Origin: Nitrosospira sp. Nl5 | GTDB taxonomy: Bacteria; Pseudomonadota; Gammaproteobacteria; Burkholderiales; Nitrosomonadaceae | Reading direction: 5' to 3' | DNA length: 64,000 bases | Assembly: GCF_900102495.1 (NCBI RefSeq) | Contig: NZ_FMVQ01000004.1 | Span: forward strand, 62,001 to 126,000 | Shown here: positions 19,801-28,371 of the stretch, in pieces | Layout of the letters: each line of letters begins with the position of its first letter | How positions within the stretch are numbered: position 1 is the stretch's first letter | Position numbers and translations under genes: made by a program | Notes under the pieces: model-generated | The model's database searches: none | Told to the model about the DNA's origin: nothing | Seen by the model: only the letters and a program-made list of their open reading frames with translations

Positions 19801-21944
19801 TCCAGGAGAATGTGGCGGCGTTCAATGGCACGGCGCCGGACACGGCAAATTTTGATCCGCTGCACGAACTGCTCGAGGCCCAGGCATACCGCCTGGCTTT
19901 CTGGCGCGCGGCAGCGGACGAGATCAACTATCGCCGCTTCTTCGACATCAATGATCTCGCGGCGCTGCGCATGGACAACCCCGAGGTGTTCGAAAACACA
20001 CACCGGCTGGTGCGCGAGTTGCTGGCGCGCGGCCAGGTGAATGGGCTGCGCATCGATCATCCGGATGGTTTATACGCACCGAAGGAATACTTCGAGCGCT
20101 TGCAGGCAATGGCGGCGGAACTTTCCGCCGGGCTGGCGGAGGCAGACCGCAAACCGCTGTATGTGGTGGTGGAAAAGATTCTTGCTTCCCATGAACATCT
20201 TCCGGAATCATGGCCGATCCATGGAACCACGGGTTACAACTTCCTGGCGGTGTGCAGCGGCCTGTTTGTCGATGGCGGGGCCGCTGACCATTTCACCCGC
20301 ATCTATCAAGGTTTCATCCGGGCGCGCCCCAACCCGGACGAGGTCGTACGCGCGAACAAGCACCTGATCATGGAAACCTCGCTGGCGGGTGAACTCCAGG
20401 TGCTGGCCACCCAGTTGGCGCGCATTGCGAAAGGCGACCGCCGCACCTGCGACTTCACCTTCAACAGCCAGCGCAGCGCGCTAGCCGAAATTGTGGCGAG
20501 CTTTCCGGTTTACCGCACCTATGCTGCCGATTGCGAGACGTCGGCAGAAGACATTCGTTATGTCGATTGGGCAGTGGGGGTGGCAAAAAAGCGCAGCCAG
20601 GCCGCGGATACCAGCATTTTCGATTTTGTGCGCGATGTCCTGCTGGCGCGACAGACTCGGGGGAAGAGCGAGGCATACCGGAACGCGGTGTGCGCCTTCG
20701 CCATGAAGTTTCAGCAGTACAGCAGCCCGGTGATGGCCAAGGCAATGGAGGATACAACCTTCTACCAGTACAACCGCCTGGTGTCCCTGAACGAAGTCGG
20801 AGGCGAGCCGTATCGCTTCGGCGTATCGCTCGCGGCATTCCACCGGGAAAATCAGGAGCGCGCGCGCCGCTGGCCGCACGCGATGCTGGCCACTTCGACC
20901 CACGACAACAAGCGGTCGGAGGATGTGCGTGCGCGCATCAACGCGCTCTCCGAGATGCCGGACCAGTGGAACCAGGCGCTATCGCGCTGGAGCAAGCTCA
21001 ACCACAGCAAGCGCCGCAAGATGGATACAGAGCATGCGCCGAGCCGCAACGACGAGTATCTGCTATACCAGACGCTGCTGGGGGTATGGCCCTTCGAGCC
21101 GCCGGATGCGGCGGGCCTGGCCAAACTTTGCGAGCGCGTAGGCGTCTACATGCTGAAGGCCGGGCGTGAGGCGAAGGTGCATAGCTCGTGGATCAATCCG
21201 AATACTGAATACGAGGACGGGACACAAGGTTTCGTACGCGCACTGCTCTCCCCCGAGCCTGCCAACCTGTTTCTGCGTGATTTTTTGCCATTCCAGGAGC
21301 GGATTGCGCGTGTGGGCGCTTTCAGCAGCCTGTCGCAATTGCTGCTCAAACTCACGTCACCGGGAGTGCCGGATATCTACCAGGGCAACGAGGTATGGGA
21401 CTTCAGCCTGGTGGACCCGGACAACCGGCGGGCGGTGGATTATTCGGCACGGCATGCGGCCCTGGAAAAGATCAGGGCCATGGATGCCAGTGAGGGCGCG
21501 GCGGTTTGCGCGCGGCGCCTGATCGAGGACCTGCCGGATGGCCGGATCAAGCTCTATCTGACCTGGAAGACACTCACACTCCGGCGCGAGTGCGAGCAAC
21601 TCTTCCGTGACGGCGACTACCTGCCGCTGAAAGCACACGGTGAACGTGCGCAGCACGTGTGCGCCTTCGCCCGGCATCACGGAGACGAGACCGTATTGGT
21701 TGTCGTGCCGCGCCTGCTTGGCGGGCTCATGGGAGAAGACGGCCAGGCTCCGTCCGGCCAGCTCGCGTGGGGCGATACCTGGCTCGAACTGCCGCCGGAG
21801 CGTATGCACGGGCAGTGGACCAACACGCTGACCGGCGAGGTCCTTGACCCGCCGGCGCCACGTGAAGCCCATGGATTCGCGCTGGCGCGGCTGTTCGAGA
21901 CGTTTCCCTATGCGCTGCTGCGGGCGCATCAGGCAGGGATATGA
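16800..21944 (+). CDS. 4-alpha-glucanotransferase / malto-oligosyltrehalose synthase fusion (MalQ-TreY)
   Basis: A single 1714-residue frame joining two enzymes usually encoded separately. Residues 1 to about 735 are MalQ-type amylomaltase: GIRSERNYGMGDFGDLRQL, nucleophile in LRVDHIMGLRRLFW, acid in VVGEDLGTVPDEV, and THDLPTLAGFW. From about residue 749 the frame runs into TreY: PRATYRLQLNRDFNLGQATE, VPNHMSITG, GLRIDHPDGLY, VVEKILASHEHLPESW and STHDNKRSEDVR. The linker (about 735-749) is short. MalQ would remodel glucans into longer chains that TreY converts to malto-oligosyltrehalose for TreZ. The start at 16800 was chosen for AAAGGA 7 bases upstream and the ATGA overlap with treZ. Confidence 0.93.
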   Translation: MSNPLDQLCDLHGVLPRYSDNWGNAYATSEAAKRALLAAMGVAANTEEEVHASLRAFEHRKWERPMPPVQVVREPARPYRVPIALPLSEDKLAYRWCLRRESGAEDRGEFVPAALEDAERCHLDGREFVRRVLALDLAVEPGYHHFSIERADGGRGLNGDMSFIVAPLACYEPPAIQERVWGFAAQLYGIRSERNYGMGDFGDLRQLVEFCAEAGASTLLLNPLHALFPDAPEHVTPYSPSSRAWFNTLYLDVEALLDSGECEEARALVLAPQFQAQLRALRAMEQVDYRGVAEVKSKVFECLYRHFRIGHLPHNTPQAQDFRAFQAEHGEGLRKQALFDALQEYFRTQDNAVWGWPAWPEAYRDQHAPEVRAFCEAHLDRVEYFEYLQWHAFRQLGAAGTRSRELGLSVGLMFDLAVGVAEGGGATWSRRELYALGVNIGAPPDAFNRLGQDWGLPPWIPHQLTAAAYVPFIELLRANMRDSGALRVDHIMGLRRLFWVARSLPAAEGAYVLYPFEDLLGILALESQRNRCLVVGEDLGTVPDEVRQALQPMNVMSTRLLYFERRDDGRLKPPQEYPANAVAAVTTHDLPTLAGFWQGLDIDLRHERHLFPDDEARNQQIVERAADRAQLLVALESEGVLPSGSGLHQVGFPEMTAELAAAVYTYLARAPSKLLLVQMEDGFGVREQPNLPGTVEPAYPCWRLKLPLNLEEWRGSAYLQGILLALRQERPVLRTPESAGGMVTEGVKLWIPRATYRLQLNRDFNLGQATELIPYLDELGISHCYLSPLLKARPGSRHGYDITDHSSLNPEIAGAEDFEQFVAALKRRGMGQIMDMVPNHMSITGADNGWWLDVLENGPASRFASYFDIDWYLIAEYLPGRVLLPVLGDHYGTILENGELKLAFDPAQGAFSVFYYEHRFPVDPREYPRILGHGLERLRIRLGEEHPEFLELQSLITAFSHLPSRDGISAEAVAERARDKEMHKHHLASLFMSSADIAQFVQENVAAFNGTAPDTANFDPLHELLEAQAYRLAFWRAAADEINYRRFFDINDLAALRMDNPEVFENTHRLVRELLARGQVNGLRIDHPDGLYAPKEYFERLQAMAAELSAGLAEADRKPLYVVVEKILASHEHLPESWPIHGTTGYNFLAVCSGLFVDGGAADHFTRIYQGFIRARPNPDEVVRANKHLIMETSLAGELQVLATQLARIAKGDRRTCDFTFNSQRSALAEIVASFPVYRTYAADCETSAEDIRYVDWAVGVAKKRSQAADTSIFDFVRDVLLARQTRGKSEAYRNAVCAFAMKFQQYSSPVMAKAMEDTTFYQYNRLVSLNEVGGEPYRFGVSLAAFHRENQERARRWPHAMLATSTHDNKRSEDVRARINALSEMPDQWNQALSRWSKLNHSKRRKMDTEHAPSRNDEYLLYQTLLGVWPFEPPDAAGLAKLCERVGVYMLKAGREAKVHSSWINPNTEYEDGTQGFVRALLSPEPANLFLRDFLPFQERIARVGAFSSLSQLLLKLTSPGVPDIYQGNEVWDFSLVDPDNRRAVDYSARHAALEKIRAMDASEGAAVCARRLIEDLPDGRIKLYLTWKTLTLRRECEQLFRDGDYLPLKAHGERAQHVCAFARHHGDETVLVVVPRLLGGLMGEDGQAPSGQLAWGDTWLELPPERMHGQWTNTLTGEVLDPPAPREAHGFALARLFETFPYALLRAHQAGI

Positions 21945-22177
21945 CGCATTATCGCAAAAACCTGCGCGTTATCTGCAATCCTTGCATGCCAGCGCCATTT
22001 GATCCCATTCAGGCAATATGGGGGGCGACTGGCACATAAATCTGCCGACCGGGCATAAATTCATCCCTGGCGGCGATGCAGCGGGAAAACCGGGACCGGA
22101 TATCCATTATCCCAAATAAACATGGATATTTGACGACGGCTTAACTATGATTATTACATACTTACTTGGGAGGCAAG

Positions 22178-22378
22178 ATGAACGTTGACTACAAAGGATA
22201 CAGTATTGTTTCCGGATCGGAGTGCGACGACAGCACGGGTCTCTGGAACGGCCGTTACAGGATTCTCGACGATAAGGGTGTAGTCGTTTATGAAAGCTTC
22301 GTCGAACCTTTACACGATCAAAAAAAGGCGCATGAGGCTGCCGATATAGCGGCCCGCGCGTGGATCGATAAACGATGA
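22178..22378 (+). CDS. small conserved-looking hypothetical protein (66 aa)
   Basis: A 66-residue acidic soluble protein starting MNVDYKGYSIVSGSECDD, with a strong ribosome site (GGGAGG) six bases upstream. It contains NGRYRILDDKGVVVYESF, a pattern of short beta strands, and ends in a helix (KKAHEAADIAARAWIDKR). No transmembrane segment or signal peptide. It lies alone between treY and the convergent glgX gene, with 230 bases of unassigned sequence upstream. The ribosome site and coding-like composition support a real gene. Its role is unknown. Confidence 0.6.
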   Translation: MNVDYKGYSIVSGSECDDSTGLWNGRYRILDDKGVVVYESFVEPLHDQKKAHEAADIAARAWIDKR

Positions 22379-22412
22379 GCGCCGCCGGGCGCAAGAGGCC
22401 GCTGCTGCAGCA

Positions 22413-24530
22413 TCAGGCTTGACGCTGCAGCAGCACTGTCGACCGCGGCTCCATTTTCAGGCTGGCGCCCGCCTGGAGCGGTGCGGCATCGTCGACCCAA
22501 CCTCGGGTGGTGTCGAGCACCATTAGCCAGCATCGGCCCCAGCGTTCCTCAGGCAGCATGAAATCCACCGCTTCATGATGAGCATTGAAGATCAGGTAAA
22601 AGCTGTTGTCCGTCACCGGTTCACCGCGGACATTGGGGTTGGGAAAGGTTTCGCCATTGATGAAGATTGCCAGGCTTTTGGTAAGCCATCCGCCCCAAGG
22701 CTCATCTCCATTCGCCTGTTCACTGCCCGTATGATTGAACCAGGCAATGTCCTTGCAGTCCGCGCCATGAATTGCCTGGCCCTGGAACCAGCCGCGGTGG
22801 CGGAAGGCCGGATGGGCATGACGAAAGGCAATGAGGCGATTGGTGAATTCGCCTAAATCCCGGTCCATGTTGGCCCAATCGATCCAGGAAATTTCATTGT
22901 CCTGGCAATAGGCATTGTTGTTGCCGCGCTGGGTGCGGCTGAATTCGTCGCCCGCGAGCAGCATGGGCACACCCTGCGACAACAGCAGCGTGACCAGAAA
23001 ATTGCGCTGCTGCCGCGCGCGGAGGGCCAGTATGCCGGCATCGTCGGTATCTCCCTCGGCGCCGCAGTTCCAGGAACGGTTGTCATTGCTGCCGTCGCGG
23101 TTGTCTTCGCCGTTTGCCAGGTTGTGCTTGTCGTTGTAAGACACCAGGTCGCGTAGCGTAAAGCCGTCGTGGGCGCAGACGAAGTCGATGCTGGCGAAAG
23201 GACTGCGCGAGTTGCCGGCGTAGAGATCCGGGCTCCCGGTAAAGCGGTGCGCAAATTCGCTCAGGGTCTCTTCCTGGCCGCGCCAGAAGTCGCGCAGGCA
23301 GTCGCGATACCTGCCGTTCCACTCGGACCAGCCGGACGGGAAATTGCCGACCTGGTAACCGCCTTCCCCCAGGTCCCAGGGTTCCGCAATCAGCTTGACC
23401 TGGCTGATGACGGGATCCTGCTGGATGATATTGAAAAAGGCGGAGAGCATCTGTACTTCGTGCAATTCGCGCGCCAGGGCGGCGGCCAGATCGAAACGAA
23501 AACCGTCCACGTGCATTTCCATTACCCAGTAACGCAGCGAATCCATGATCAGTTGCAGCACATGGGGCTGGCGCATATTGAGGCAGTTGCCGGTGCCGCT
23601 GTAGTCCATGTAGTGGCGGCGGTCATCCGCCATCAGCTGATAGTAAGCCGCGTTGTCGATGCCCTTGAAACACAGCACAGGCCCCAGCTGGTTGCCCTCG
23701 GCGGTATGGTTATAGACCACATCGAGGATGACTTCGATGCCCGCCTGGTGCATCGCCTTGACCATCTGCTTGAACTCCGCGGCGGCGGCACCCGGACGTT
23801 TGTCGGCCGCATAGCCGCCTTGCGGCGCAAAGTAGGAAATGGAGTTGTAGCCCCAGTAGTTGCGCAGCCCCTTCTCGACAAGGTGTTTGTCCTGCACGAA
23901 ATAGTGCACCGGCATCAACTCGACAGCGGTGACGCCAAGCTGTTTCAGATACCCGATCGCAGCGGAATGCCCGAGGCCTGCGTAGGTACCCCGCAGTTCT
24001 TCCGGTATATCCGGATGCCGTGCCGTAAAACCTTTGACATGCAGTTCGTAAATGACTGTTTCATGCCAGGGCCGCTGCAGCAGACGGTCCCCACCCCAGT
24101 CGAAGAACGGCTGCGGGACGATGCACTTGGGCATGAAGGGGGCGCTGTCTCCATCATTGCGCTCACTGGGACCCGCGCTGAACTGGTAAGGGAATACCGC
24201 TTCATCCCAGCGAATATCGCCGTCGATCCCCTTGGCATAGGGATCGAGCAGGAGTTTGGCCGGATTGCAGCGGTGGCCCTCTTCGGGCGCCCACGGCCCA
24301 TGCACGCGAAAGCCATAGCGCTGCCCCGGCTCGATGCCGGGAAAATAACCGTGCCAGCAGTAGCCGGTGACTTCGGGCAGATCAGCCCGGGTTTCGCCGC
24401 CTTGTTCATCGAACAGGCACAGTTCGACGCGCTCAGCCACTTCCGAAAACAGCGAAAAATTGGTTCCCGCCCCGTCATAGGTGGCACCGAGCGGATAGGG
24501 GCTGCCCGGCCAGATTTTCATTGGAGGCAC
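22413..24530 (-). CDS. glgX: glycogen debranching enzyme
   Basis: A 705-residue GH13 isoamylase-type enzyme that removes short alpha-1,6 branches from phosphorylase-trimmed glycogen. It has an N-terminal CBM48 domain ([20 protein letters not shown]). The catalytic barrel carries [38 protein letters not shown] (nucleophile), [19 protein letters not shown] (acid) and [20 protein letters not shown]. Length and motif order are those of GlgX/TreX. The true start may be the ATG at 24521 (MKIWPGSP) three codons inside the GTG used here; neither has a good ribosome site. It faces the treY end convergently and glgC divergently, completing a glycogen/trehalose block. Confidence 0.93.
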   Translation of the reverse strand: MPPMKIWPGSPYPLGATYDGAGTNFSLFSEVAERVELCLFDEQGGETRADLPEVTGYCWHGYFPGIEPGQRYGFRVHGPWAPEEGHRCNPAKLLLDPYAKGIDGDIRWDEAVFPYQFSAGPSERNDGDSAPFMPKCIVPQPFFDWGGDRLLQRPWHETVIYELHVKGFTARHPDIPEELRGTYAGLGHSAAIGYLKQLGVTAVELMPVHYFVQDKHLVEKGLRNYWGYNSISYFAPQGGYAADKRPGAAAAEFKQMVKAMHQAGIEVILDVVYNHTAEGNQLGPVLCFKGIDNAAYYQLMADDRRHYMDYSGTGNCLNMRQPHVLQLIMDSLRYWVMEMHVDGFRFDLAAALARELHEVQMLSAFFNIIQQDPVISQVKLIAEPWDLGEGGYQVGNFPSGWSEWNGRYRDCLRDFWRGQEETLSEFAHRFTGSPDLYAGNSRSPFASIDFVCAHDGFTLRDLVSYNDKHNLANGEDNRDGSNDNRSWNCGAEGDTDDAGILALRARQQRNFLVTLLLSQGVPMLLAGDEFSRTQRGNNNAYCQDNEISWIDWANMDRDLGEFTNRLIAFRHAHPAFRHRGWFQGQAIHGADCKDIAWFNHTGSEQANGDEPWGGWLTKSLAIFINGETFPNPNVRGEPVTDNSFYLIFNAHHEAVDFMLPEERWGRCWLMVLDTTRGWVDDAAPLQAGASLKMEPRSTVLLQRQA

Positions 24531-24769
24531 CGATCACACAGCCTTATCCAGCGCCCTTCATACGCATGAGCCGTATGAGTCGCGTGGGCTGGATGAAGGA
24601 TGGGAGCAATGGACATGGGTTGGCGACGGGATTTGGCCTGTTCGTTGTAAGTTCTTGCTGCTGCCATGTGTTGTTGAATCTTAGCATATGCAGCGCCGCT
24701 AAGGCACTCCTGGGAAAAATGCAACATCATGGGCTATAAATAAAGCTGGATGTAATTGAAAGGATACAA

Positions 24770-26047
24770 ATGGAAACCGATATGCTGGAAAGAAGGGGCC
24801 GGGGGAAAGTCATGGCTTTTGTGATGGCGGGTGGAGAGGGTTCGCGCTTGCGGCCATTGACAACCGACCGTTGCAAACCGGCGGTGCCATTCGGCAGCCG
24901 ATACCGTATCGTGGATTTTGTTCTCACCAACCTGGTGAACTCCGACATTCGTTCGATTTACCTCCTGGTGCAATACAAGCCGCAATCTCTCATTGAGCAT
25001 ATCCGCAAGGCGTGGACCGTTTCCGCGCTGTTCTCGGACCAGTTCGTGACCGTGGTGCCACCGCAGATGACAAAGGAACGTACACTTTTCGGCGGGACGT
25101 CGGATGCCGTGTATCAGAGCCTGAATCTGATGGACATGCATCGGCCGGACTTGGTGGCGGTATTCGGCGCGGACCATATCTACCGCATGGACGTGCGGCA
25201 GATGGTGCGTTTTCATCGCGAGAACGATGCGGATATCAGCGTGGCCGCGCTTCCCGTGCCGCTGGAACAGGCTTCAAACTTTGGCATTATCGAAACCGAC
25301 GAGTCGAGACGAATTAGCGGTTTCCAGGAGAAGCCCAGGCAGGCCAAATCCATGCCTAACGATCCACGGCGCGCGTATGCCTCCATGGGCAATTATCTAT
25401 TCAACGCGGACCTGCTGAGGGTGGCGCTGGAGGAAGCGCACAAGCAGGGCGAGACTGATTTCGGCCACGACGTCATTCCCCGCCTGTCCAGGTCCCACCG
25501 GGTGTTTGCCTACGACTTTTCAACCAACATCGTCCCCGGCACAAAACCGTATGAGGAAAAGGGCTATTGGCGCGATGTGGGAACGCTGGACACCTATTTT
25601 GAGGCGCATCGGGACGTCCTCGGGCTGGAGCCGCACTTCGATGTTTTTAACCCGCAGTGGCCGATTTTTTCCAGTCATTACGACGGACCGACCGCCTGGG
25701 TCAAGCAGGGAAAACTTGATAATGTCGTGCTGGGCGCCGCAGCTATCGTGAACAATGCGACAATACGCAATTCGATCCTGCGGCGGGAAGTGGTGGTCGA
25801 GCCCGGGGCGCAAATCGAGGACTGCATCATCATGGATTATGTGCGCATCGGACGCGGCGCGAGGTTGCGCCATGTGGTCATTGACCGGCATAATGTAGTT
25901 CCCCCCGGAGCAAAAATCGGTTTCGATCATGCCAGCGACCGGGCGAAATATCACGTCACCGAAGGCGGACTGGTAGTCGTGCCGCTGGGCGACGTGCGCT
26001 ATTACTCACGGGAAGAGCAGAGGCTGGGTGGCGGATATTCGGAGTAG
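24770..26047 (+). CDS. glgC: glucose-1-phosphate adenylyltransferase (ADP-glucose pyrophosphorylase)
   Basis: A 425-residue nucleotidyltransferase that makes ADP-glucose, the committed donor for bacterial glycogen. MAGGEGSRLRPLTTDRCKPA near residue 16 is the nucleotide-binding loop, followed by FGGTSDAVYQSL and FGADHIYRMD. EKPRQAKSMP and the C-terminal left-handed beta-helix repeats (AAIVNNATIRNSILRREVVV) complete the fold. The start has a good ribosome site (AAAGGA). Allosteric regulation is typical of the family but effectors cannot be read. glgA and glgB are not in the window, so polymer synthesis depends on genes elsewhere. Confidence 0.95.
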   Translation: METDMLERRGRGKVMAFVMAGGEGSRLRPLTTDRCKPAVPFGSRYRIVDFVLTNLVNSDIRSIYLLVQYKPQSLIEHIRKAWTVSALFSDQFVTVVPPQMTKERTLFGGTSDAVYQSLNLMDMHRPDLVAVFGADHIYRMDVRQMVRFHRENDADISVAALPVPLEQASNFGIIETDESRRISGFQEKPRQAKSMPNDPRRAYASMGNYLFNADLLRVALEEAHKQGETDFGHDVIPRLSRSHRVFAYDFSTNIVPGTKPYEEKGYWRDVGTLDTYFEAHRDVLGLEPHFDVFNPQWPIFSSHYDGPTAWVKQGKLDNVVLGAAAIVNNATIRNSILRREVVVEPGAQIEDCIIMDYVRIGRGARLRHVVIDRHNVVPPGAKIGFDHASDRAKYHVTEGGLVVVPLGDVRYYSREEQRLGGGYSE

Positions 26048-26095
26048 ATGTAGGGGTTTAAACGTAAAACCCGGTTAAGGCTCCCTATGTATGGA

Positions 26096-26893
26096 TCAGA
26101 CTTCACGCCCGAATATCCCTCCAAGGATTCGCCTGTCGATATGTTTGTCAAGATAGGCAGCACCAAACCCACCGTAGAGTTCCTTCTTCGTAACATCGAG
26201 TTCCAATTCCTTAGCCGCCAGTATTTTACGGGTAGAAGGGCGCTCGCACATGGCATCGTAAAACGTCTGTAACGCCGGATCGTCTCGAAACAGATGCATC
26301 TCGGGTATTTCGAACAGTTCGGAAAACATTTGGCTAAGCTCGAGCGTGTAGAACAACTGGAAATCCGGCAGAAAAGGCTCTTTGCCAAGCAGGAACGGCT
26401 CCATTCTCGAGCCATTCACCAGCCGGGGCAGCCACATTTTGCTTAGCAAGACAGAACAAAGATTATAGATATGGGCTTCTTTTTCAATTTTGAGTTTCCA
26501 TGCTTTTGGAAAATATGCGCTGACAACAAACCAGTTGAAGAATGGACCCGCTATGGAGAAAGTGATGAAGTCATTCTTGGCATCGACCTCTGCACAGCGC
26601 ATCGGATCATCAATCGGATAAAACTTTCGTGCTTCCGGATAGATTCTCGCGAGATAACGACAGATTGCGTGACTTTCTGAAATATCAACGCCATTGACAT
26701 CCGTGAGAGTGGGAATTTTCCCAAGAGGATTTCGTTCTATGTGCTCTGGCGTGAGCGTGCTCCCCTGAAACGGAGACACGCGTTCATAACGATAAGGTAG
26801 ACCGGTTTCCGAGAGGAAGTGCGCGACCTGGCTCATATAAGGTGAGAGCCAGAATCCGTACAGCGTGCGCTCGACATTTGATTGATCGTACAT
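26096..26893 (-). CDS. glutathione S-transferase family protein
   Basis: A 265-residue protein with the thioredoxin-fold N-terminal GST domain: TLYGFWLSPYMSQVAHFLSE, then NPLGKIPTL (the cis-Pro loop) and ISESHAICRYLA, the usual Glu-Ser pair that grips the gamma-glutamyl group. An all-helical C-terminal domain follows. The start at 26893 has AGGAATT about 6 bases upstream; an earlier ATG six codons before lacks one. It lies on the same strand as, and downstream of, the HxlR-type regulator, with 168 bases between. This hints at regulation by that protein. Substrate unknown. The glutathione genes at 30.7 kb make a redox role reasonable but unproven. Confidence 0.8.
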   Translation of the reverse strand: MYDQSNVERTLYGFWLSPYMSQVAHFLSETGLPYRYERVSPFQGSTLTPEHIERNPLGKIPTLTDVNGVDISESHAICRYLARIYPEARKFYPIDDPMRCAEVDAKNDFITFSIAGPFFNWFVVSAYFPKAWKLKIEKEAHIYNLCSVLLSKMWLPRLVNGSRMEPFLLGKEPFLPDFQLFYTLELSQMFSELFEIPEMHLFRDDPALQTFYDAMCERPSTRKILAAKELELDVTKKELYGGFGAAYLDKHIDRRILGGIFGREV

Positions 26894-27061
26894 GGAGAAT
26901 TCCTTTTGCATTGCAGTTTAATTGTTAAGTAGGTGCAATATTAGAGGCATGGTACTGATGTGCCCTGGTAATAGTGCCAAGAGCATTTCAGTAAAGTTCA
27001 GTTAAAAATTAACTTTCATCTCTCTCACAGCCTTGATTTCCTTTTGCATCATCCAATCCCG

Positions 27062-27496
27062 CTATTCTTTATTCGCTTCATTCTCTTTACGTAGAGATAA
27101 TCGTATTTCCCCCATGAATTCCACCGGGTCCTGCTCAAATCGTTGAACCAGATTCTCGTGTACATTACTTTCAGGAACATATTTTGCACCCCAACGTACC
27201 AGCTCCATGATTGGAGGCGCCAGATCCACGCATTTTTCAGTAGGCATATAAATAATCTTGCGCGCATTAGCCGGATCGCGGCGTCGCAAAAGGAGGTGGC
27301 ATTCCTCCAGTTTTTTCAGGCGATCAGAAAGGGTATTGGTAGCGATTTTTTCCGGGGAATTTTGAAAATCCCCGAAGTATCGCTTACGAAAGAAAATGAG
27401 ATCACGAACGACAAGCAGCGTCCATTTGTCGCCCAATATGTCCAGAGCGCAACTGACTGGACAGGAGGAACGGCTGATCTGGTTTGATTTCGTCAT
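27062..27496 (-). CDS. HxlR-family transcriptional regulator
   Basis: A 144-residue winged-helix protein with the HxlR hallmark CPVSCALDILGDKWTLLVVR near residue 12, then FGDFQNSPEKIATNTLSDRL (recognition helix) and a Lys/Arg-rich wing. The Cys pair near residues 12 and 16 could serve as a redox or electrophile sensor, as in some HxlR members. The start at 27496 (MTKSNQ) removes an unlikely 60-residue extension; its ribosome site is weak. It is followed on the same strand by the GST gene, its most likely target. It lies 137 bases downstream of the AmoD-like gene, also on the same strand. Confidence 0.85.
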   Translation of the reverse strand: MTKSNQISRSSCPVSCALDILGDKWTLLVVRDLIFFRKRYFGDFQNSPEKIATNTLSDRLKKLEECHLLLRRRDPANARKIIYMPTEKCVDLAPPIMELVRWGAKYVPESNVHENLVQRFEQDPVEFMGEIRLSLRKENEANKE

Positions 27497-27633
27497 AACT
27501 TCGCGCTGGCCTGCAGATTGACTTGCTTTTTGCAACCAAAGATTATACTTGCATTCTGCAATGAATGTAGGTCCATGAGTGTAATAAAGTAAAGAAGCAC
27601 CCTTCCTACGTTTCGGGTGTTCTCGATGCCGCA

Positions 27634-28221
27634 TTATCCCCGGCGCCTGGAAGCCCGGCGCGTGGAAGCCCGCCAAACCTGTACCCGCTCGGACTTCATT
27701 AGTTTGTAACCAAGCAGGCTAAGCAGCAGCAGTACAACCAACGGACCTATCGCAGCACGAAAAATATTCGCATAGTTGATCATCTGTACGCGCAACGAAT
27801 ACTCATAATGTACCGGAGGGACCGCCTCGCCAGTAATAAATACCGTATATAACCCCTTATCCAGGCTGGTCTCTCCCCTCATTACCCCATCGGGATGATA
27901 ACTCGGACGCAGGTACGCCACCGTCTCATCATCAACCTCGCTGGTTCCCCGTACTACGCGTATCCCTACGGGAATGTCGCGCAACGCCTGATCCGCAAGG
28001 TCTATTACCAATAAAGTATTCCCTTCCCTGGGTATATCCGTGCAGTATTGGCCGCTGGGTTCATGTTGAGGCTGGTAGGCGCTCAAATGCACCATGCTTT
28101 CATCATCAAGCCGGCGAGTGCATGCGTCTTCCTCCATCGACACCTTACCATGCGCCCCAGCCGCGCCACAGTAAAGCGCTGCAACGACAATAATAGTGGA
28201 CCGTATCACTTGCTTGATCAT
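27634..28221 (-). CDS. AmoD/PmoD-like periplasmic copper protein, membrane anchored
   Basis: A 195-residue protein: signal peptide (residues 1-23), periplasmic domain, and a C-terminal transmembrane helix (residues about 155-175) ending in an Arg-rich tail. Cleavage after AGA would leave His24 as the new N-terminus, as in some copper proteins. Met29, Cys34, Met43, His45 and Cys60 cluster in VSMEEDACTRRL, SMVHL and QYCTDIP. This recalls the Met/Cys CuA-like site of the PmoD/AmoD family found near methane and ammonia monooxygenase genes. The start was chosen for AAGGAG six bases upstream; a longer frame from 28284 has none. It follows amoC behind a strong hairpin. The family assignment is from memory, not a search. 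Confidence 0.65.
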   Translation of the reverse strand: MIKQVIRSTIIVVAALYCGAAGAHGKVSMEEDACTRRLDDESMVHLSAYQPQHEPSGQYCTDIPREGNTLLVIDLADQALRDIPVGIRVVRGTSEVDDETVAYLRPSYHPDGVMRGETSLDKGLYTVFITGEAVPPVHYEYSLRVQMINYANIFRAAIGPLVVLLLLSLLGYKLMKSERVQVWRASTRRASRRRG

Positions 28222-28294
28222 TTGATTGCTCCTTGATGTATGGTTCAACTGATCTTCGTTATCCTCTGCGTGCTGTTTTACCATGACTTATTGC

Positions 28295-28334
28295 AAATCG
28301 CCCCGTCCTCTGTAATGCGGGAGCGGGGCGATTT
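28295..28334 (-). terminator. hairpin between amoC and the amoD-like gene
   Basis: A perfect 11-bp stem (AAATCGCCCCG pairing with CGGGGCGATTT) with an 18-base loop lies 38 bases past the amoC stop. On the transcribed strand it ends in GATTTGCAATAAG, a weak U-run. It could be a partial terminator or a processing/stability stem setting less AmoD-like than AmoC expression. Confidence 0.7.
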
Positions 28335-28371
28335 AGGCTTCAGGCCACTGCTCGGATTCCTCAGCTAGCCA

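Noticed and set aside
23169-24569. 466-codon plus-strand frame opposite glgX
   Set aside because: Mirror of a well-supported GH13 gene; its amino-acid pattern is a by-product of codon bias in the real gene.
26048-26095. Hairpin GGGTTT/AAACCC between glgC and the GST gene as terminator
   Set aside because: The stem is only 6 bp and lacks a T-run on either strand.
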